Part shown: one piece after another, positions 1-5,413 of the stretch
How positions within the stretch are numbered: the first letter of the stretch is position 1
How the letters are laid out: each line of letters starts with the position of its first letter
Assembly: GCA_022865555.1 (NCBI GenBank)
Contig: JALHTD010000474.1
Coordinates: forward strand, 1-5,413
Direction of reading: 5' to 3'
From: Thermoanaerobaculaceae bacterium
GTDB lineage: Bacteria > Acidobacteriota > Thermoanaerobaculia > Thermoanaerobaculales > Thermoanaerobaculaceae
DNA: 5,413 bases
The notes under the pieces: model-generated
Databases searched by the model: none
What the model saw: the letters and a program-made list of their open reading frames with translations, nothing else
What the model was told of the DNA's origin: nothing
Made by a program: the position numbers and the translations under genes

Positions 1-26
1 ATGCGTCCAGATTGTAAACTCACCCG

Positions 27-371
27 ATGGAAGCCGACCAGCCGATGAGATCCTTCCTCGTACCCGCGATCGCCACCGGCCTCGCCCTGGCCCTGCTCGC
101 GGCACCAATCTTGCCGGCCCTTTTCCCGGTGGTGGTCGCCGCCGCGAGCGTCGCAGCCTGCGCCCTCGCTCTGGCCCGCCGGCCTTCGCGGCCACTCCTG
201 CTGGTGATCTTAGGCCTCGGGCTCTGGCTCGTGACCGGCATCGCCGGCGCCTGGGTCCTGCGAGGGCGCCCTCTTTCCGGCCTGGCGTGGGTGCTCGCCG
301 TGCTCTACCTGCTGCCCCTGCCGGTCATCCCGTGGCTGTACTGGCGGACTTTCGAGGAGCGCGACGAGTGA
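27..371 (+). CDS. Small four-helix membrane protein, possible accessory subunit of the downstream symporter
   Basis: The product is 114 residues from ATG 27, or 108 from the in-frame ATG at 45. I do not recognise the family. The sequence is almost wholly hydrophobic, with four likely membrane helices at about residues 10-26, 31-50, 57-78 and 86-106. Arg-rich connectors lie at 51-55 and 79-81, and the tail is acidic (FEERDE). An in-frame TAA at 15-17 rules out a start further upstream. Neither ATG has a strong ribosome binding site; ATG 45 has only a weak GGAAG at 29-33, 11 bases away. The stop overlaps the symporter start by four bases (GTGA), implying coupled translation. Several SSS symporters are preceded by a small membrane protein (for example YjcH before ActP, YhdT before PanF), so a helper role is inferred from position and topology, not from recognised homology. 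The gene itself is well supported; the function is not. Confidence 0.72.
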   Translation: MEADQPMRSFLVPAIATGLALALLAAPILPALFPVVVAAASVAACALALARRPSRPLLLVILGLGLWLVTGIAGAWVLRGRPLSGLAWVLAVLYLLPLPVIPWLYWRTFEERDE

Positions 372-1747
372 CCGCACTGGCCGTGCTGCTGCTGCTCGCC
401 GCGGGCCTCGCATGGTGGGGCGCCAGGCGCGCCCGGGATTCCGCCGACTACTTCGCCGCCGGTCACCGGGGCGGGGCCTGGCTCGTCGGGGTGGCCGGGA
501 CCGCGGCCGCGGTATCCGGTTTCACGTTTGTCGGCGGGCCCGGGCTGTTCGCGGCCGTCGGTGCGGGCTCGCTCTGGATCATCCTCTCCGCGCCGCTGAC
601 CGGGGCCCTGCAGTGCTGGGCGGTCGGGGAGTCGGTCGTCGAGTTGGTCGAGAAGCGCCGGGTGCTGACCATCCCCGAGCGTCTGGCCGGCCGCTTCGGC
701 GGTCCCACCATGAGAGTCCTCGCGGCGGCGATCGTGGCGGTCGGTTGCGTGGCCTCGCTGGCCGTGCTGGCACGGGCGGCGGCGGTCCTGGGCGAGGAGT
801 TCTTGCACGTTCCGGGCGCCACAGCGGCCATCGCCGCGATGCTCGCGACCACCGCCTACACCGCTCTCGGCGGGATGCGGGCCGGCCTGGTGGCGGACGC
901 GGTGCAGGGCGCTGTGATGGCCGGCTTCGCCGTGTTGCTGGCCGCTGCCGCGCTCGCCGCCGCCGGCGGCCCGGCCGCGGCGGTGGCGACCCTGGAGAGG
1001 GCGCGCCCGGAGTTGCTGGGCAGCTTCGGGGCCGTCGCCCCGCCCCAGGCGTGGGCGTGGTACCTGCTGTTCTGCCTTGGCACCTGCGCCCAGCCCCATT
1101 ACCTGCAGAAATTCCTCTTCCTGCGCTCGCGCGCCCAGCTGCGCCTGCTGCCGGCGGTGCTCACCGGCGCCCTCGCCGCCACGCTGGCGGTCTGGATCGG
1201 CGTCGGCCTGGCGGGGACCGCGCTGGTGGCGCGCGGAGCCATCACGCTCGGAAGGCCCGACGCCCTCGCGCCACGGACGATGAGCCTGCTGGGGCCCTGG
1301 GCGGTGATGCTCGCCGGGGTGGCCGTGCTGGCCGCGATGATGTCAACCGCGGCCTCGTTCCTCAACATGGCGGCTGCCGCGGTCACGAGGGACCTGCGGG
1401 AGGCGCTGGGCAAGGTCCCGCTTCCGATCTCCGCGGCGCGGGTCGCGACCGTGCTCTTCGCCGTGGCAGCCACCGCGATCGGGGTGACGAGCGAGAGGGC
1501 CGTAGTGCTGCTCGGTCTGGTCGGCTGGGGGTTCTTCACGGCTGCCCTCCTCCCTGTCATGACGCTCGGACTCGCCTGGCCACGCGCCACTGCGCGCGGC
1601 GCGGTGTCGGCGATGGCCACTGGTGCGGTCGTGGATCTCGTTCTCGAGAGCGTGCGCCAGCACCTCCCGCCCGGCCTCGAGCCCGGGCTCGCGGGCGCGG
1701 CCCTGGGAACGCTGGTGCTGGTGGCAATGTCACGGAGGATCCGGTGA
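368..1747 (+). CDS. Sodium:solute symporter (SSS family) permease
   Basis: This 459-residue inner-membrane permease probably imports an organic solute with Na+; the substrate cannot be read from the sequence. GTG 368 is chosen because it follows AGGAG (355-359) by 8 bases and overlaps the previous stop as GTGA. Family signatures run in order. DYFAAG (27-32) leads into the first core helix, followed by SGFTFVGGPG (50-59). ALGGMRAGLVADAVQG (166-181) matches the conserved GG...D..QG segment. AQPHYLQKFL (241-250) matches the family AQP...QR motif, with Lys for the usual Arg. AAMMSTAASFLN (322-333) matches the helix carrying the conserved sodium site; Ser326 and Thr327 align with the Na+-binding Ser-Ser pair of vSGLT. 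Length and a dozen or more hydrophobic segments fit the family. Specific names such as putP, panF or actP are not justified. The small membrane protein just upstream may be its partner. Confidence 0.92.
   Translation: MTALAVLLLLAAGLAWWGARRARDSADYFAAGHRGGAWLVGVAGTAAAVSGFTFVGGPGLFAAVGAGSLWIILSAPLTGALQCWAVGESVVELVEKRRVLTIPERLAGRFGGPTMRVLAAAIVAVGCVASLAVLARAAAVLGEEFLHVPGATAAIAAMLATTAYTALGGMRAGLVADAVQGAVMAGFAVLLAAAALAAAGGPAAAVATLERARPELLGSFGAVAPPQAWAWYLLFCLGTCAQPHYLQKFLFLRSRAQLRLLPAVLTGALAATLAVWIGVGLAGTALVARGAITLGRPDALAPRTMSLLGPWAVMLAGVAVLAAMMSTAASFLNMAAAAVTRDLREALGKVPLPISAARVATVLFAVAATAIGVTSERAVVLLGLVGWGFFTAALLPVMTLGLAWPRATARGAVSAMATGAVVDLVLESVRQHLPPGLEPGLAGAALGTLVLVAMSRRIR
1734..1746 (+). promoter_or_regulatory. 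Ribosome binding site fixing the endonuclease III GTG start
   Basis: GGAGG at 1734-1738 lies five bases before GTG 1744. It sits inside the last codons of the symporter gene, and the GTG overlaps the symporter TGA (1745-1747). This decides the start, because the reading frame stays open far upstream through the symporter gene and offers other start codons there. Confidence 0.8.
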
Positions 1748-2403
1748 GGTGGACCGGGGCGGACCTGGACTGGCTGGCGCGCGAGCTCACAAAGGTCCGG
1801 GAGGCGGTGCGCCCGACGACGCTCGCGGAGGTCGAGAGACGGCGCGACCCGTTCCGACTGCTCGTCGCGTGCGTGATCTCGCTGCGCACCAAGGACGAGG
1901 TCACGGCGCAGGCCAGCGCCCGCCTCTTCGCGGTCGCCGCGACCCCGGAGGCGCTCGCCCGGCTTCCGCAGAGCCGAATCGCGAAGCTGATCTTCCCCGC
2001 CGGTTTCTACAACACCAAGGCGAAGCAGATCCGCGAGATCTCACGCCGCATCGCGCGTGACCACGGCGGTCGCGTCCCCGCCGACAGGGAGACGCTGCTG
2101 GCCCTCCCGGGCGTTGGCCGCAAGACCGCGAACCTCGTTCTCGGGCTCGGCTTCGGCATCCCGGCGATCTGCGTGGACACGCACGTGCACCGGATCTCCA
2201 ACCGCCTCGGCCTGGTGCGCACACAGAACCCGGAGGAGACCGAGCACGCCCTCGAGAAGGTTCTCCCCCGACGTCTCTGGATCGAGATCAACGACCTGCT
2301 GGTCACCTTCGGCCAGAACGTCTGCCAGCCGGTCTCGCCCTGGTGCTCGGCCTGCCCGCTCGCCGAGCGCTGCCCCCGCATCGGCGTCGGCCGGCACCGC
2401 TGA
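1744..2403 (+). CDS. nth: Endonuclease III, bifunctional DNA glycosylase/AP lyase
   Basis: The 219-residue enzyme removes oxidised pyrimidines from DNA and nicks the resulting abasic site in base-excision repair. The helix-hairpin-helix motif LPGVGRKTA (121-129) carries the catalytic lysine, Lys127. The following VDTHVHR (144-150) supplies the catalytic aspartate, Asp145. Cysteines 194, 201, 204 and 210 have the C-X6-C-X2-C-X5-C spacing of the [4Fe-4S] cluster loop. Length matches the E. coli enzyme (about 211). The GTG start is supported by GGAGG at 1734-1738 and a GTGA overlap with the symporter stop. The family LSAQ segment reads ISLRTKD (45-51), placing Arg48 where E. coli has the helix-wedging Gln41; Phe88 (GFYNTKA) replaces the second wedge residue, Leu81. 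It is co-transcribed with a transporter, which gives no functional clue. MutY is unlikely, since there is no MutY-like C-terminal domain. Confidence 0.96.
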   Translation: MRWTGADLDWLARELTKVREAVRPTTLAEVERRRDPFRLLVACVISLRTKDEVTAQASARLFAVAATPEALARLPQSRIAKLIFPAGFYNTKAKQIREISRRIARDHGGRVPADRETLLALPGVGRKTANLVLGLGFGIPAICVDTHVHRISNRLGLVRTQNPEETEHALEKVLPRRLWIEINDLLVTFGQNVCQPVSPWCSACPLAERCPRIGVGRHR

Positions 2404-2408
2404 CCGCT

Positions 2409-2429
2409 CGCACGGCAGGACGCACGGCA
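2409..2429. repeat. Short tandem direct repeat, 9 bases
   Basis: CGCACGGCA occurs at 2409-2417 and again at 2421-2429, separated by GGA. It lies in the 63-base spacer between the convergent nth and mdh genes and partly overlaps the hairpin. In DNA this GC-rich the repeat could be chance or replication slippage; no function is implied. Confidence 0.5.
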
Positions 2430-2440
2430 ACCGCGTCTGC
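2415..2440. terminator. Imperfect hairpin between convergent genes, possible bidirectional terminator
   Basis: Positions 2415-2423 (GCAGGACGC) pair with 2433-2440 (GCGTCTGC). This gives eight base pairs with one bulged G (2418) around a 9-base loop. The hairpin lies 11 bases after the nth stop and 26 bases beyond the mdh stop, where each block should end transcription. No run of T follows on either strand, so it is not a textbook intrinsic terminator; Rho-dependent ending, or no function, remains possible. Confidence 0.35.
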
Positions 2441-2466
2441 TTCCGTCCCGGCGCGAATCTATGTTC

Positions 2467-3477
2467 CTACAGCGTCTTGAGCATCGCCTCGGCCTCTTCG
2501 CAGGTCTTGGCCACGCCGGCCGCGGACTTGGCGAACGCCGCCTTCTCCTCGTCGGTGAGGTCGAGCTCGACCACCTTCTCGATGCCGTTCTTGCCGAGGA
2601 TGCAGGGCACCCCGACGAACAGCCCCTTGACGCCGTACTCGCCTTCGAGCTTCACGCACACCGGCAGGATCTTGCGCTTGTCGAAGATGACCGCCTCGGC
2701 CATCTCGAGCGCCGCCCACGCCGGCGAGACGAACGCCGAGCCGAAGCCGAGCAGGCCGACCACCTCGCCGCCGGCCTTGCGGGTGCGGGTCTCGATCTTG
2801 GCGAGGGTGTCCGCGTCGAGGAACTTCGCCACCGGGATGCCGGCGATCTGGCACGAGCTGCGGACCGGGACCATGTCATCGCCGTGTCCGCCGAGCACGA
2901 TGGCGTTGACGTTCTCCACCGACACGTTGGCGGCCTCGGCCACGAAGTAGCAGTAGCGCGCCGAATCGAGCACGCCGGCCATGCCCATCAGCCTGTTCTT
3001 GGGCGGAGACAGGCGCTTGTCGAGGGTGAAGACGATGGCGTCGAGCGGGTTGGCGATCGAGATGATCATCGCGTCGGGGCAGTACTGCTTGATCCCCTTC
3101 GCCACCTCGACGGTGACCTTGAGGTTGATCGCCAGCAGCTCCTCGCGGCTGGGGAAAGTGCCGTCCGGCCGGGCCTTGCGCGGCACACCGGCGGTGTTGA
3201 TGACCATCTCGGCGCCGGCCAGCGCCGAGTAGTCCTTCGACCCGACCAGCTTCGTGTCGCGGGACACGACCGGCAGGCCCTCGGCGATGTCGAGGCACTT
3301 GCCGATCGACACCGACTGCTTCTTGACCACTGTCTGGCGGTCCTCGGGATCGGACGGGTTCGGCATGGGAGCCGGGTCACTTACGCCGATCTCCCGCGCC
3401 AGCCGGCGGTGCGCGATCTCCTGCGCGAGCACGCCGCCAATGTAGCCGCCACCGATGACACCGATCTTCTTCAGCAT
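2467..3477 (-). CDS. mdh: NAD-dependent malate dehydrogenase, LDH-like type, with two insertions
   Basis: The 336-residue cytoplasmic enzyme interconverts malate and oxaloacetate with NAD in the TCA cycle. The N-terminal Rossmann fold has GGGYIGG (9-15), and Asp34 at the end of the second strand predicts NAD rather than NADP. Other landmarks are NTAGVPRK (94-101), ANPLDA (142-147), GMAGVLDSAR (165-174) with Asp171 and the substrate-binding Arg174, and GGHGDDMVP (196-204) with catalytic His198. Arg100 and Arg111 are the likely loop arginines that bind the second carboxylate and mark malate over lactate. The usual length is about 310. The excess lies in roughly 17 residues after Asp34 (a Pro-rich stretch, about 35-57) and five residues in the substrate loop (102-110). 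GGAG at 3485-3488 precedes the ATG by 7 bases. The gene follows sdhB in the same direction after 121 bases, so it may be read with the sdh operon or from its own promoter. Confidence 0.95.
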   Translation of the reverse strand: MLKKIGVIGGGYIGGVLAQEIAHRRLAREIGVSDPAPMPNPSDPEDRQTVVKKQSVSIGKCLDIAEGLPVVSRDTKLVGSKDYSALAGAEMVINTAGVPRKARPDGTFPSREELLAINLKVTVEVAKGIKQYCPDAMIISIANPLDAIVFTLDKRLSPPKNRLMGMAGVLDSARYCYFVAEAANVSVENVNAIVLGGHGDDMVPVRSSCQIAGIPVAKFLDADTLAKIETRTRKAGGEVVGLLGFGSAFVSPAWAALEMAEAVIFDKRKILPVCVKLEGEYGVKGLFVGVPCILGKNGIEKVVELDLTDEEKAAFAKSAAGVAKTCEEAEAMLKTL

Positions 3478-3598
3478 GGCGTTTCTCCGTTTCCGGGCTG
3501 TAGGCCCTGACCTGGGTGCCGTTGAAAGGGGGGGGTCGGTATCATGGAGGTCACCGCGCCCCTGAGAGGCTTCCGATTGTCACGCGCTCATCTCCTCC

Positions 3599-4426
3599 CT
3601 AGACCGTCGGCGCCGGGGGCTCTGGGATCCCCTCGCGGCGCTTGGTCTCGGTGGCCTTTTTCGCCACCGTCGCCGGGCGGTGCTGCTTGTGCAGCCGCAG
3701 GTAGTCGAGCACCAGCTCGCGCTTCATGAGCTGGATGGCCTTGGCCGGGTCCACACCCTTGGGGCACACCCGCGAGCACTCGCCCGCGAAGTGGCAGCGC
3801 CAGGGGCCAGCCTCTCCCGCCAGCACCCGCTTGCGCGCCGAGAAGCCGCCGTCGCGCGTGTCGGAGTTGTAGCGGTGAGCCTGCCCGAGGGGCATGGGGC
3901 CGGAGTAGAGGGCGTCGGTCGCGAACGTGGGGCACGCCGCCATGCAGCACCCGCACTTGATGCAGTAGCTGAACTGCAGGTACTGCTCGAGCTCGTGGGC
4001 GGACTGCCAGAACTCGCCGGTGGGGTGCTCCTGCTCCTGCACGTCCTCGCGAATCACGTGTGGCATGAGCGCCCGGTGGCTGTCGAACATCGGAGCCAGC
4101 TCCGGCACGAGGTCGCGCACGATGTCGAAGTTGGGTAGGGGCGCGACGACGACCGTGTCGCCGCCCAGCTCGGTGACCTGGGTGTTGCAGGCCAGGCGCG
4201 CTTTGCCGTTGACCAGCATCCCGCAGGAGCCGCACACGCCCATGCGGCAGGAGGACCGCCAAGCGAGATCCGGCGCGCGCATCTCCTTGACCTTCCACAG
4301 CCCGTCGAGCACGGTCATGCCGGCGCTGTATGGGATGCCGTACTCCTCCCAGTGCGGGGCGGTGTCGCCGTCGGGGTCGAAGCGCCGGATGCGGTAGGTG
4401 ACCTCGGTGAGAGTCTTCTCGCTCAT
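3599..4426 (-). CDS. sdhB: Succinate dehydrogenase iron-sulfur subunit
   Basis: The 275-residue electron-transfer subunit of complex II passes electrons from the flavoprotein to quinone. An N-terminal ferredoxin-type domain binds [2Fe-2S] through Cys60, 65, 68 and 80 (SCRMGVCGSC, then LAC). The C-terminal domain has CIKCGCCMAACP (155-166) and CHFAGECSRVCPKG (211-224). By alignment with E. coli SdhB, Cys155, 158, 161 and 221 hold [4Fe-4S], and Cys165, 211 and 217 hold [3Fe-4S]. All expected ligands are present. The protein is longer than the E. coli subunit (about 238). Part of the excess is a basic then Pro-rich tail after residue 245, which has no recognisable domain. The gene starts nine bases after the sdhD stop, with AGGGGG overlapping that stop as ribosome binding site. 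It is the last sdh gene of the cluster. A fumarate reductase (frdB) cannot be excluded from the sequence alone. Confidence 0.96.
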   Translation of the reverse strand: MSEKTLTEVTYRIRRFDPDGDTAPHWEEYGIPYSAGMTVLDGLWKVKEMRAPDLAWRSSCRMGVCGSCGMLVNGKARLACNTQVTELGGDTVVVAPLPNFDIVRDLVPELAPMFDSHRALMPHVIREDVQEQEHPTGEFWQSAHELEQYLQFSYCIKCGCCMAACPTFATDALYSGPMPLGQAHRYNSDTRDGGFSARKRVLAGEAGPWRCHFAGECSRVCPKGVDPAKAIQLMKRELVLDYLRLHKQHRPATVAKKATETKRREGIPEPPAPTV

Positions 4427-4435
4427 GTCGGCCCC

Positions 4436-4819
4436 CTACATCGCCTTCGCCAGCGAGAAGCCGGCGATTGCCGCCCAGGTGCCAAAGCTGAACAGCGCGA
4501 GGCCGCACAACAGGAGGACGATGCTGACCGTCCTCTTGAGCCACGAGGCCGGATTCAGCTCGAAGAGAATGTTGCGCAGGCCGTACAATCCATGAAAAAG
4601 CGCGGCCCCGAGCAACACCACGTAGGTCAGGGCGAACGCCCCGATCTTCCCCCTGGCGATCACGTTCTGCCAGTCGATGGGGTGGCCGCCCGCCGGGTTG
4701 AGGCCCTTGAGCGGGACGGTGACGTTCAGGTGCATGACGGTCATGTGCAACCCGAGCAGGAAGAGGATCACGACCCCCGCAGCGAGGTGCCACGTCCAGA
4801 GCTTCTGATCGCGCATCAT
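4436..4819 (-). CDS. sdhD: Succinate dehydrogenase membrane anchor subunit SdhD
   Basis: This 127-residue protein is one of two membrane anchors that hold SdhA and SdhB at the inner membrane and form the quinone and heme b sites. Three helices are visible, at about residues 11-31, 59-79 and 97-120. The second ends in ALFHGLYGLRNIL (73-85), matching the family H-x-x-x-G motif; His76 aligns with the heme-ligating His71 of E. coli SdhD. The first helix ends in GLHMTVMH (23-30), so His25 or His30 could ligate a second heme. Two adjacent ATGs (4817-4819 and 4814-4816) are possible starts; GGAGG at 4825-4829 lies 5 or 8 bases upstream. It begins nine bases after the sdhC stop. Anchor subunits diverge quickly, so the name rests on topology, the His motif and position between sdhC and sdhB. 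Confidence 0.9.
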   Translation of the reverse strand: MMRDQKLWTWHLAAGVVILFLLGLHMTVMHLNVTVPLKGLNPAGGHPIDWQNVIARGKIGAFALTYVVLLGAALFHGLYGLRNILFELNPASWLKRTVSIVLLLCGLALFSFGTWAAIAGFSLAKAM

Positions 4820-4828
4820 GGCCGCCTC

Positions 4829-5266
4829 CTACTCCAGCACCCAGAAGTTCAGGGTGCCCATCACGACGATTATCGCAGCGAGGAGCAGCACGCCCACCGC
4901 CAGCGGGCGCTGGACGTCGAGCGACGTGCGGTACGGGTAGACGGGTTCGATCGGCGGCCCGACGCCGAAACCAAGCTCGATGATCCCGAGCCGGATGCCG
5001 TTGACGGCGTGGAAGGCGAACGCCACGAACACCAGGTACTCGCCGAGCTTGAACAGCGGCCCGGTCACGGCGTTCATGGCCTGCTCCCACGGCGCCTTCC
5101 CGAGCGCGCGGCTGGAAGTGACGAGGATGTGCAAGAGGAAGTAGGTCAGCAGGCCGAGCCCGGTAAGCCGGTGCAGAGTGTAGAGGTAGCGCTCCACACC
5201 CCAGCGGCCGCCGCCCAGCCATCCCCAGATTCCCAGTCGATTGGGATGACCCTTGCTTTCGATCAT
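4829..5266 (-). CDS. sdhC: Succinate dehydrogenase cytochrome b subunit SdhC
   Basis: The 145-residue membrane anchor of complex II contributes to heme b binding and quinone reduction. A soluble N-terminus of about 26 residues leads into YTLHRLTGLGLLTYFLLHI (29-47), which contains the HRxTG motif typical of SdhC near the quinone site. The second helix carries FAFHAVNGIRLGIIELG (83-99), the family H-x-x-x-GIR signature; His86 aligns with the heme ligand His84 of E. coli SdhC. His46 at the end of helix one is a second candidate ligand. A third helix spans about 121-142. The start ATG (5264-5266) lies 10 bases after the sdhA stop, and a G-rich AGGGGGCGG overlapping that stop is the ribosome binding site. 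Three helices and flanking sdhA and sdhD genes fit complex II well. Confidence 0.94.
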   Translation of the reverse strand: MIESKGHPNRLGIWGWLGGGRWGVERYLYTLHRLTGLGLLTYFLLHILVTSSRALGKAPWEQAMNAVTGPLFKLGEYLVFVAFAFHAVNGIRLGIIELGFGVGPPIEPVYPYRTSLDVQRPLAVGVLLLAAIIVVMGTLNFWVLE

Positions 5267-5276
5267 GGTCCGCCCC

Positions 5277-5413
5277 CTAGTATTTTCGTTCCACCGGCTT
5301 CCACGTGGTGATGGTCACCGGTTTGTGGTCGAAGCGCGGCCCGGATTCCGTCCACCAGGCCAGGGTGTGCCTGAGCCACTTCTCGTCGTCGCGGGTGGTG
5401 AAGTCGCGGCGGG
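5277..5413 (-). CDS. sdhA: Succinate dehydrogenase flavoprotein subunit, C-terminal end only
   Basis: Only the last 44 codons lie in the window; the gene continues past the right edge. The fragment begins RRDFTTRDDEKWLRHTLAW, which matches the conserved R-x-D-x3-RDD-x2-W-L-x-H-T signature near the C-terminus of SdhA and FrdA, and ends in KPVERKY followed by TAG (5277-5279). The whole protein would bind FAD and oxidise succinate to fumarate in the cytoplasm, but those domains are off the window. The stop is 10 bases before the sdhC start, so sdhA is the upstream gene of the sdh cluster. Succinate dehydrogenase is favoured over fumarate reductase only by the anchor subunits and the neighbouring mdh. 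Confidence 0.9.
   Translation of the reverse strand, partial: RRDFTTRDDEKWLRHTLAWWTESGPRFDHKPVTITTWKPVERKY

Noticed and set aside
287..367. Earlier ATG start for the symporter at 287.
   Set aside because: The extra 27 residues overlap the small membrane protein out of frame and do not look like a symporter N-terminus. GTG 368 has AGGAG at 8 bases and the GTGA overlap.
305..1099. Antisense open frame of 264 codons opposite the symporter.
   Set aside because: Gly/Arg/Gln/His-rich shadow without motifs; the sense strand encodes a clear SSS permease.
412..1743. N-terminal extension of endonuclease III through the symporter region (the frame is open from 412).
   Set aside because: The extension is Arg/Gly-rich shadow of the symporter gene. 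The family length and the GGAGG-GTG signal put the start at 1744.
2461..3510. Long open frame antisense to mdh (349 codons, plus strand).
   Set aside because: It mirrors mdh with an Asp/His/Arg/Leu-rich composition typical of the antisense of GC-rich genes, has no recognisable domain, and mdh itself has clear catalytic motifs.
3588..5222. Minus-strand open frame of 544 codons across sdhC, sdhD and sdhB.
   Set aside because: It is a shifted frame of three well-identified genes, rich in Arg, Ala, Gly and Pro without motifs; high GC makes stops rare.
4352..5311. Plus-strand open frame of 319 codons opposite the sdh genes.
   Set aside because: Charged, low-complexity composition rich in Glu, Asp, His and Arg, no domain, and it lies opposite real anchor genes; a GC-rich shadow.

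Overview
The window is GC-rich (about 70% by eye, with most codons ending in G or C) and densely coded. It is bacterial chromosome encoding respiratory and housekeeping functions. I see no insertion sequence, tRNA, rRNA, CRISPR array or phage gene. A type-A-like succinate:quinone oxidoreductase and an unusually long LDH-like malate dehydrogenase suggest a high-GC, aerobically respiring bacterium. Something in or near Acidobacteriota, Myxococcota or a similar deep lineage would fit, but I cannot fix the phylum from the sequence.

The window is two convergent gene blocks. The left block is on the plus strand. It holds a small four-helix membrane protein (27 or 45 to 371), a sodium:solute symporter (368-1747) and endonuclease III (1744-2403). 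Both junctions are 4-base GTGA overlaps, so the three genes look co-transcribed and translationally coupled. The small protein resembles in size and position the accessory subunits that precede some SSS symporters, so the first two genes may form one transporter. The DNA-repair gene shares the transcript without an obvious functional link.

The right block is on the minus strand and reads from the right edge leftwards: the end of sdhA (cut by the window), sdhC, sdhD, sdhB, then mdh after a 121-base spacer. The sdh genes are 9-10 bases apart, and the ribosome binding sites at those three junctions overlap the preceding TAG stop. Together they encode complex II, which oxidises succinate to fumarate and reduces quinone. 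Malate dehydrogenase catalyses malate to oxaloacetate, two steps further on; fumarase, the step between, is not in the window. The blocks meet at 2404-2466, which holds an imperfect hairpin that could end transcription from one or both sides.

I found no convincing new system. The points most worth a second look are the two insertions in the malate dehydrogenase (one inside the substrate loop), the small membrane protein paired with the symporter, the sdhA-C-D-B gene order with a probable di-heme anchor, and the altered lesion-recognition residues of the endonuclease III.
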